From: Bodo saltans
Lineage: Eukaryota; Euglenozoa; Kinetoplastea; Eubodonida; Bodonidae
Length of the DNA: 31,888 nucleotides
Direction: 5' to 3'
Assembly: GCA_001460835.1 (NCBI GenBank)
Contig: CYKH01001747.1
Span: 1-31,888, forward strand
Shown here: piece after piece, positions 26,217 to 31,888 of the stretch
Layout: each line of letters opens with the position of its first letter
How positions within the stretch are numbered: position 1 is the stretch's first letter
Made by a program: the position numbers and the translations under genes
Notes under the pieces: generated by a model
Told to the model about the DNA's origin: nothing
Database searches by the model: none
What the model saw: the letters and a program-made list of their open reading frames with translations, nothing else

Positions 26217-27287
26217 ATGCCATCGCTGCCCTTTCATCAAGGGTTCGCAGGGCAATCTGTTCGGTGCAACCCTTGGATCCCGAGCCAATTTATTATCACT
26301 GCAGCAGACAACTTCGGTGTCACGGGCAGCGGTAAGGTGTACCTCGTGGAGTGGTTGCCGGATCACCCTCCGAATGCGCCCATGAAAGTCATTGGCTGCT
26401 TCGGCACCAGCGACGGTGCGTTCGATGCTTGCTTTAGTGAAATGGATCCCAACATCATTGCTGTTGCGTGTGGCGATGGGGTCAAGCTTTACAACATCCA
26501 AAGCGCATTCAACTGCGATGGTGCAATGCCCCTGGTGGCACCACATGACCACCAAGGGGAAGTTGTGTGTGCTGCATGGAACCAAGTTTCAAAAGATTCG
26601 TTTTACACATCATCTTGGGACGGAACTGTGCGAGTTTGGGGCGCACTCCAACCGCAAACCGCAGCGATGGTCCTGCAAGGCCACATGAAGGAGGTGTATG
26701 AAGTCTCACCTGCGCCGCGCGATGCCCATTTGTTGCTATCATGCAGCGGGGACGGCTTCTGGAAGCTGTGGGATGTGCGTAAAGGTCCCCAGGCCGTTAT
26801 TGGTGCGCCAGGACACAACAATCAAATCATTCTCTCGATTGATTGGAATAAATATGATCCCAACTGTTTTCTCACGGGTGGGGTCGATCAATTGGTGAAG
26901 CTGTGGGATATTCGACGTCCGCAGCAAGAGGCGATGGTGTTGCGAGGGCATCAAGGTCCTGTCCGCCGTGTGAGGTGCTCACCTCATGCAAGGACGCAAG
27001 TTGCGTCTTCTGGTTATGACTATCGGGTTGCAATGTGGGATCTTGGAAGACCTCAAAGACCGCTCACCCATCGCTACGAGCAGCACAAAGAATTTGTTGT
27101 GGGACTGGACTGGTCGCTCATAGCTCCTGGGTGCGTGGTGAGCGCAGCATGGGATGGCTTTGCATTTTTTCAGCAAGCTGGTCTTCCACCAACTCATTCA
27201 CCGCCATGCCCACTGGCGCCAGCACTACCACCTCCTCGAGGCCCTGGAAACCGTCGTCGTGGGCAAGGTGGGCCAATGGCTAGGTAA
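26217..27287 (+). CDS. PEX7: Peroxisomal/glycosomal PTS2 import receptor PEX7 (C-terminal tail probably out of frame)
   Basis: PEX7 is a cytosolic WD40 receptor that carries PTS2 proteins to peroxisomes, in kinetoplastids to glycosomes. The start MPSLPFHQGFAGQSVRCNPW corresponds to the family N-terminus. WD repeats follow in order: IITAADNFGVTGSGKVYLVE, DGAFDACFSEMDPNIIAVAC, EVVCAAWN with TSSWDGTVRVW, SCSGDGFWKLWDVRKG, ILSIDWNKYDPNCFLTGGVD, GPVRRVRCSPH with ASSGYDYRVAMWDL, and HKEFVVGLDWSLIAPG. The frame also extends to an ATG at 26073, adding 48 hydrophobic residues that I regard as spacer. After the last WD segment AAWDGFAFF the reading turns into a Pro/Arg-rich tail of poor coding character. 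A frame entered by skipping one base of the T6 run at 27165-27170 looks better (see findings). Confidence 0.92.
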   Translation: MPSLPFHQGFAGQSVRCNPWIPSQFIITAADNFGVTGSGKVYLVEWLPDHPPNAPMKVIGCFGTSDGAFDACFSEMDPNIIAVACGDGVKLYNIQSAFNCDGAMPLVAPHDHQGEVVCAAWNQVSKDSFYTSSWDGTVRVWGALQPQTAAMVLQGHMKEVYEVSPAPRDAHLLLSCSGDGFWKLWDVRKGPQAVIGAPGHNNQIILSIDWNKYDPNCFLTGGVDQLVKLWDIRRPQQEAMVLRGHQGPVRRVRCSPHARTQVASSGYDYRVAMWDLGRPQRPLTHRYEQHKEFVVGLDWSLIAPGCVVSAAWDGFAFFQQAGLPPTHSPPCPLAPALPPPRGPGNRRRGQGGPMAR

Positions 27288-27365
27288 CATTTCTCGTTTC
27301 TTGTTCCCTGCGATCTGCAACGAACTCTCCTTTCTTCGCCAGAGCTCGAAAATAATGAATGAGTA

Positions 27366-27389
27366 CTTTTTTTTCTTTTTTTCTTGCAG
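27366..27389 (+). promoter_or_regulatory. Putative trans-splice acceptor for the IQ-motif gene
   Basis: A strong T/C tract (27366-27385) ends in TTGCAG with AG at 27388-27389, 36 bases before the ATG at 27426. Confidence 0.75.
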
Positions 27390-27425
27390 TTTCGCTTTAA
27401 GAGGGCCAGAAAGACTTAGTTCAAG

Positions 27426-30400
27426 ATGGCAGATCAATTAGCAGCACATGGGCGAATCACCTCAGAAGCTCGGCGAGTGCTGTCGTCGCGCGAAGTAGAT
27501 AAAACTCTGATGGTTACCCCAAGAGTTGCAGCACCACCAACCACAGCTGCAGCTCGACCGAAATCGGCGAATCCGCTCCTTGTAGAAGAATCTGAGACTC
27601 AAGTTCGAAACGCACTGTTAGCTAGGGAAATTTGGGAGCGCGAAGTCGTGATTCAGTATGCCTCGATAGAGCTCCGCACGAATGTAATGACACCACTTGT
27701 CAATGATATTGTCACCGCTGAACGACAAAACCGTACCGCACTTCGCCTTCAGCAATCTGACGAGATGTCCCTTATTGAGTCCAGTTCAGTTGGCGTCGCA
27801 ATTCGCCGCAATCGAAGTCACGCCCAGCAGTTGTTCGTGCGCCGGTACATGCAACCATCGCCGCCACCAATCCCACAAGATTCACGCGCTGCATCAGCTC
27901 CATCCAATGGCCGTGCAAGTGCACCAGCTGATCCAGCGATGGAGATTCTAGACCGGTACATTACTGCTCGCCAAGCCCGTGCTGATAGTGGTAGCTTCAC
28001 CACAGCGTCGATTGAAGGAGTAGGACCTCGCTTGGGCGCACTAAAGCCTGCTCCGCCTCGCTTGTATCTAGACCTCTCCACCAGTGTTCACCTTCAGAAT
28101 CAGTACACGTATTTTCGTCGTGGCATCGAAGCGGCTGAATTAGATGATCGGAACGAACTTAGTCTTCAGTTTGCAGCTGATGCCGAAGGACTGAAGGAAG
28201 TTGTTAGACGCCGTCAGCACTTGGAGCGCCTTGTGTACTGGCGTGAGGAGCGGGAAGCTCGGCGACTCTTTGAAGATATTCAGCTTCAACTCGTTCGATC
28301 CCTTTGTATGACGGACGACGAAGAAGCATCAGTGAGAGAACTGATTGCAAAGGAAGAAGAAATTGCGTCCGTTCAAATCTGGGAAAGCGAGTACCTCGCG
28401 TATTGTATCGTTGAGCTGAGAGACATGGAGCGATTAGAATCAGGATGCCGTGAAGACATCACTGAAGCGTTCCACACGGAGTCAGCCCTGCGCCTCGTGC
28501 CCAGCATTGAGCAATTGGAGCGCTTCGGCATCATCACGGAGTACATGGAGAAGTGCGAGCGACTATGGTGGCCTGCACTTGGTGATCTTCGCCAGCTTCA
28601 TGTATTTTCGCTCCACGTGCGCTCAAAATGCATTGCGATCCAACGTTTTTTTCGAAAGGTCCAGATGGGTCTTGCAGGATGGCGAAAGACTCATAGATCG
28701 CTTGGTGAATGGATCCTTCAACATCGCTCATGCAAGCGCCACGGAGCAGCGCAGAAATCCTTATCGAACTATCAAAAGTCGCTAGAAGCACAAGTTCAAG
28801 CCATTCTTCAAGAAGCTGAAGATGAACGCGTTGAGCAACAAACTACGTTGATTCATGATGAGCGCACAGCGCGGCTTAATATTGAAACAGAGGATCAATG
28901 GTTCAGGTCAGGATTCATCCGTCGATTCCGCACAGATTGGATTCACGACATAATCCTTCCCAAATTTGGCAAACTCGAACTTCAAGAAGAGCGTGCTCGA
29001 CAAGGGGTCGAGCTCTTTGATGTGGAGTCATCTGTGGAGGAGCTGTTGCAATGGCACAAGGCGTCAATGATAGTCATCGAAGCAAAACGTATGTGCACGC
29101 AACGCGAGTCTCTTGATCGCCTCGTTGTTCTTCATGAGGAAGAGAGCGCGTTTGAAGTCATCCGACTCGCAGCGAAAGAGTCAAAAGCAGCTGTTCAGCA
29201 ACGACAGGAGGACCATTTGACCAGACAATACAACGACAGGGTCACATTGACAGATATGTTTGCTGCATCTAGGCATCAACTAGTTCAAGAAGAGCAGCGC
29301 GAGTTGCTGAATACCTATTTCCTATTCCAGAGATCAATGATGGAATTCTACGCCGTCTCAGCTCGCCTGAGCGGACGGTTAACCATTTTTCAAACGTGGT
29401 TTGCTGGAATCCAAGAACTGTGGTCACAGTTCCTCCTGTGGGGTCACGCAATGTATGGTCGGCAGCTAAAAGAAACATGGCGCTCATCCTCAATTGAAAT
29501 TTCATCCGAACGCTACCTGGAGGCTGCCATCATTGAGAAAAGCGCATTGCTAGTGAGTGGCCCCGATGCTGATCGATATGAATCAATTCAAACAGCATAC
29601 GTCAGTGAGCGTGAAGAAATAGAAAAGCGAGTGGAGCGCCAGTTCCGAGGAGCCAAAACAATCCAAACTTTTTTTCGCAGGTATTTGCTCGGAAAATGTG
29701 GGCGGTCGGGCATGAAAGCTCACCTGCGTCTTGTCTTCTCGGAAAAGCGAGCTATGGCAGACCTGCGGCGGAAAATGGCTTCGCAACGAAACGATATTGC
29801 TCAGTCAAAAAAAGAGCTCGAGGATGAAATTGCAAAATGCAACTTGGAATCTGATGCAGAGTACAACGACCTCATGAAGAAAATCGAAAATTTAGTGGAA
29901 CCGCGGCGCCGTACAGTCATTTCGTCTGAAGAATCGTTTATCGCCCGCATCATGAAGCATAATTTCAATGGCGAGACCATCGACATTCTGAAGTGCAACA
30001 TCAGCGACCTGCACCAGCACGAATCGTACTTCCGCACTAGCATCTTCTCAGAGTGGAAAACTGATCATGCGCAGCGCATCTTGAAACGTCAAGTTGTGTT
30101 CGAGCAAGATGTGAAGATTCGCCCTGCTCAACGAGCTTGGCGGTGTTACATTGCGCGCCAAAAACGAAAATCGTTAGCGAAGGCTCGGTTCGAAACTATT
30201 CCAGGGTTGCACAGGCACGGTCGAATTCAAGTGGAGCTTGACGAATTGAGTGCTTTTACCTTGCAAATCCTCGCTCCCAGTGCTGCCCAGAAACTTCTTC
30301 ATCATCATGTCCACGAATTCCTACTTGGCGAAGCAATCACACAAGAAGAACTTCAACTTCGCATGGTTGTGATTAATTGCGAGCGAAAATTGAGGGCAGA

Positions 30401-31193
30401 GCTGCTTTGGTCTGCTCAGCAGCATGTGCGGTACAGCATCATTGAAACCACAGAACGCAATGATCGCTATTTGCTCAGGGACGTCGTCACTGCGAATAGC
30501 AGTCGTACGGCCACTGCTAGTGCAGAGCGACTCGCGAGATTAGCGTTAGAACATGAACGAGACCTCTTTCTTTTGCGAATGGAGTCTAGAATCGAAAGCG
30601 TTTATCGATCGGCTTTCGAGTGCAACTGCTCTGCCCTTGCTCCGCATTGGGTCGAAATGTCAGAGTCACTTAACCGAACTGCGATTGAGAATGAGAGTTG
30701 CGATCTACTCAGGTGGCCCATGGAACACTACGAGACGAATCAAAGGCTCAAACTCCAGGCCAATGAAGAGTCATCGCGATCATCGCTTATTTTGCTGTAC
30801 CATGAAAGTAACTCAAGAGTCGTGGCCGAAGATCGGCAGCAAAGCATCAAGAATTGGTACGTATGGCTGACTGGTGTTCAAGAAAATCGTCAACGCGCTC
30901 AAATAGAAAACGAGTTTTGCACTTTGTTATCGATGCTCGATATCTCGTTCAAGGAAACAATACATCGCCACAGCGTGTGGAGGTCGTGGTTGACGCAGCT
31001 CGAGCATCCTGCACACTTTGCTGGCGGAGCTGTCGTTTCACGATCATCGCCATTTCTTTATGCGTGCATAAAGCAAGAGGAGGACCTTCGAGCTCGCACT
31101 CTTGCACGGCAAGATCTTGGAGAGTTCTGGTCAGAAATGTCACAACAAAAAGAATACGCTTTTGCTTCGTATCTCAATTTGCGGCTTCACTAA
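27426..31193 (+). CDS. Large helical protein with three IQ-like motifs
   Basis: A 1255-residue, mostly alpha-helical protein rich in Glu, Arg, Gln and Leu. Three calmodulin-binding IQ-like segments are visible: AIQRFFRKVQMGLAGWRK (I405, Q406), TIQTFFRRYLLGK (I746, Q747) and AQRAWRCYIARQKRK (A901, Q902). The spacing between them (about 340 and 155 residues) is wide, unlike the tight arrays of myosin necks. The N-terminal 200 residues are less ordered, with a Pro/Ser/Ala-rich stretch (about 138-165). No motor, kinase or GAP domain is seen, so a calmodulin- or centrin-binding structural role, for example in the flagellum or cytoskeleton, is inferred. The last codons (YLNLRLH and stop) lie inside the repeat described downstream. 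Confidence 0.82.
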   Translation: MADQLAAHGRITSEARRVLSSREVDKTLMVTPRVAAPPTTAAARPKSANPLLVEESETQVRNALLAREIWEREVVIQYASIELRTNVMTPLVNDIVTAERQNRTALRLQQSDEMSLIESSSVGVAIRRNRSHAQQLFVRRYMQPSPPPIPQDSRAASAPSNGRASAPADPAMEILDRYITARQARADSGSFTTASIEGVGPRLGALKPAPPRLYLDLSTSVHLQNQYTYFRRGIEAAELDDRNELSLQFAADAEGLKEVVRRRQHLERLVYWREEREARRLFEDIQLQLVRSLCMTDDEEASVRELIAKEEEIASVQIWESEYLAYCIVELRDMERLESGCREDITEAFHTESALRLVPSIEQLERFGIITEYMEKCERLWWPALGDLRQLHVFSLHVRSKCIAIQRFFRKVQMGLAGWRKTHRSLGEWILQHRSCKRHGAAQKSLSNYQKSLEAQVQAILQEAEDERVEQQTTLIHDERTARLNIETEDQWFRSGFIRRFRTDWIHDIILPKFGKLELQEERARQGVELFDVESSVEELLQWHKASMIVIEAKRMCTQRESLDRLVVLHEEESAFEVIRLAAKESKAAVQQRQEDHLTRQYNDRVTLTDMFAASRHQLVQEEQRELLNTYFLFQRSMMEFYAVSARLSGRLTIFQTWFAGIQELWSQFLLWGHAMYGRQLKETWRSSSIEISSERYLEAAIIEKSALLVSGPDADRYESIQTAYVSEREEIEKRVERQFRGAKTIQTFFRRYLLGKCGRSGMKAHLRLVFSEKRAMADLRRKMASQRNDIAQSKKELEDEIAKCNLESDAEYNDLMKKIENLVEPRRRTVISSEESFIARIMKHNFNGETIDILKCNISDLHQHESYFRTSIFSEWKTDHAQRILKRQVVFEQDVKIRPAQRAWRCYIARQKRKSLAKARFETIPGLHRHGRIQVELDELSAFTLQILAPSAAQKLLHHHVHEFLLGEAITQEELQLRMVVINCERKLRAELLWSAQQHVRYSIIETTERNDRYLLRDVVTANSSRTATASAERLARLALEHERDLFLLRMESRIESVYRSAFECNCSALAPHWVEMSESLNRTAIENESCDLLRWPMEHYETNQRLKLQANEESSRSSLILLYHESNSRVVAEDRQQSIKNWYVWLTGVQENRQRAQIENEFCTLLSMLDISFKETIHRHSVWRSWLTQLEHPAHFAGGAVVSRSSPFLYACIKQEEDLRARTLARQDLGEFWSEMSQQKEYAFASYLNLRLH

Positions 31194-31201
31194 ATGTACT
31201 G
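31171..31201 (+). repeat. Partial copy of the 239-bp repeat, overlapping the end of the IQ-motif gene
   Basis: These 31 bases are identical to the first 31 bases of each downstream 239-bp unit. They include the last seven codons and the TAA stop of the IQ-motif gene, so the coding end is part of the repeat family. Confidence 0.95.
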
Positions 31202-31440
31202 ATCTCAATTTGCGGCTTCACTAAATGTACTGTAAACAAAAAAATCAGTTGCAAGGATGCCAACAAACACAAAAGCTCCCAAAAGAACCTTATCTGCGAA
31301 CACGAATAACTCCTTTCGCACTTCCTATCCCACTGCGTTGTCACAACGGAAAAAAAGAGGGCCGCCATAACTTTAGCCCACCTGCCATGACAACATGAAC
31401 ATGCGCTGGAGGACGGCAAAAAAAAATGGCGCACCAAACA
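31202..31440 (+). repeat. 239-bp direct tandem repeat, copy 1
   Basis: It begins with ATCTCAATTTGCGGCTTCAC and ends with GCGCACCAAACA. It matches copy 2 base for base on my reading, including A-runs of 7, 7 and 9. It holds no credible ORF on the + strand. Confidence 0.95.
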
Positions 31441-31679
31441 ATCTCAATTTGCGGCTTCACTAAATGTACTGTAAACAAAAAAATCAGTTGCAAGGATGCC
31501 AACAAACACAAAAGCTCCCAAAAGAACCTTATCTGCGAACACGAATAACTCCTTTCGCACTTCCTATCCCACTGCGTTGTCACAACGGAAAAAAAGAGGG
31601 CCGCCATAACTTTAGCCCACCTGCCATGACAACATGAACATGCGCTGGAGGACGGCAAAAAAAAATGGCGCACCAAACA
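31441..31679 (+). repeat. 239-bp direct tandem repeat, copy 2
   Basis: A directly adjoining, apparently perfect second copy of the preceding unit. After it the sequence diverges into AGCGTTTGTCC and the hairpin region. The unit length is not a multiple of three, so frames shift between copies. Confidence 0.95.
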
Positions 31680-31699
31680 AAGCGTTTGTCCACCACACA

Positions 31700-31731
31700 C
31701 TCTCGGTTGCGAAAAAAAATCCAACCGAGAG
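31700..31731. repeat. Inverted repeat with A-rich loop
   Basis: CTCTCGGTTG (31700-31709) is the exact reverse complement of CAACCGAGAG (31722-31731). The 12-base loop contains A8. It could form a 10-bp hairpin in RNA or DNA. Function unknown. Confidence 0.8.
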
Positions 31732-31741
31732 CAGCAGACCA

Positions 31742-31888
31742 TGCGCCACGCATGCACGCACCATGCGCCACGCATGCATGCACGCACCGCTGCGCCACGC
31801 ATGCACGCACCATGCGCCACGCATGCACGCACCACTGCGCCACGCATGCACGCAACGCGCGCCACGCATGCACGCACCATGCGCCACC
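31742..31888 (+). repeat. 22-bp GC-rich minisatellite reaching the window end
   Basis: About six full units and one partial unit of TGCGCCACGCATGCACGCAC plus two bases start at 31742, 31764, 31791, 31813, 31836, 31858 and 31880. Most units are 22 or 23 bases; the second is 27 because of an extra ATGC and one other base. Each contains the palindrome GCATGC inside alternating purine-pyrimidine sequence. The array continues beyond the window. Confidence 0.92.

Larger units (their letters stand above)
31194..31888. other. Gene-free 695-base region at the right edge
   Basis: After the stop at 31193 no convincing gene is visible on either strand. The region is made up of the two 239-bp copies, a unique stretch of about 60 bases with a hairpin, and a 22-bp minisatellite. 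Open frames on the minus strand (up to 179 codons) only read poly-T runs and the minisatellite as Phe/Leu and Cys/Arg/His/Ala-rich repeats. Confidence 0.7.

Noticed and set aside
31341-31880. 179-codon minus-strand open frame
   Set aside because: It reads through the minisatellite and both repeat copies; its composition (Cys/Arg/His/Ala repeats, then Phe/Leu runs) follows from the DNA repeats and poly-T, not from a protein family.
31742-31888. CRISPR-like array
   Set aside because: Units are contiguous with no unique spacers, and the genome is eukaryotic in style; this is a minisatellite.

Overview
The window looks like part of one polycistronic transcription unit from a kinetoplastid nuclear genome. 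A free-living bodonid such as Bodo saltans is my best guess, not a proven species call. Thirteen complete genes and one partial gene all lie on the + strand. None shows an intron. They are separated by only about 65-290 bases, and most gaps carry a pyrimidine-rich tract followed by AG and then the start ATG, which is the usual spliced-leader trans-splice acceptor layout. I see no ribosome binding sites, bacterial operon signals, tRNA or rRNA.

Layout, left to right: the 3' end of an unknown gene (2-352); RIO1 atypical kinase (521-2179); a protein with a signal-like N-terminus and a membrane C-terminus (2393-3370); a 1656-residue SNF2 ATPase of the ATRX/RAD54-like branch with a very long unassigned C-terminal half (3530-8500); a small glycine-rich membrane protein (8715-9299); a WW-domain protein (9581-12796); the U3 snoRNP WD40 protein RRP9/U3-55K (12983-14833); a coiled-coil protein (15032-16468); a Ser/Pro-rich repeat protein (16557 or 16611-17525); a PUS1-type pseudouridine synthase (17817-19280); a small putative secreted protein (19346-19804); the U3 snoRNP protein MPP10 (19919-21748); an unknown protein (21943-23247); a coiled-coil protein (23375-25525); a 104-residue basic protein (25698-26012); the PTS2 import receptor PEX7 (26217-27287); and a 1255-residue helical protein with three IQ-like motifs (27426-31193).

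The last 695 bases hold no credible gene. They contain two perfect 239-bp tandem copies whose unit begins with a copy of the last codons and stop of the preceding gene, then a 10-bp-stem hairpin, then a 22-bp GC-rich minisatellite that runs off the window end.

Functionally, RIO1, RRP9 and MPP10 all act in small-subunit ribosome assembly, and PUS1 modifies RNA. PEX7 serves glycosome/peroxisome import. Several unassigned coiled-coil, IQ and Ser/Pro repeat proteins could belong to the cytoskeleton or flagellum. The observations most worth checking are the apparent frameshift at the end of PEX7, the gene-end-derived 239-bp tandem repeat, the long C-terminal half of the SNF2 protein, and false hydrophobic N-termini produced by reading splice-acceptor tracts as protein.
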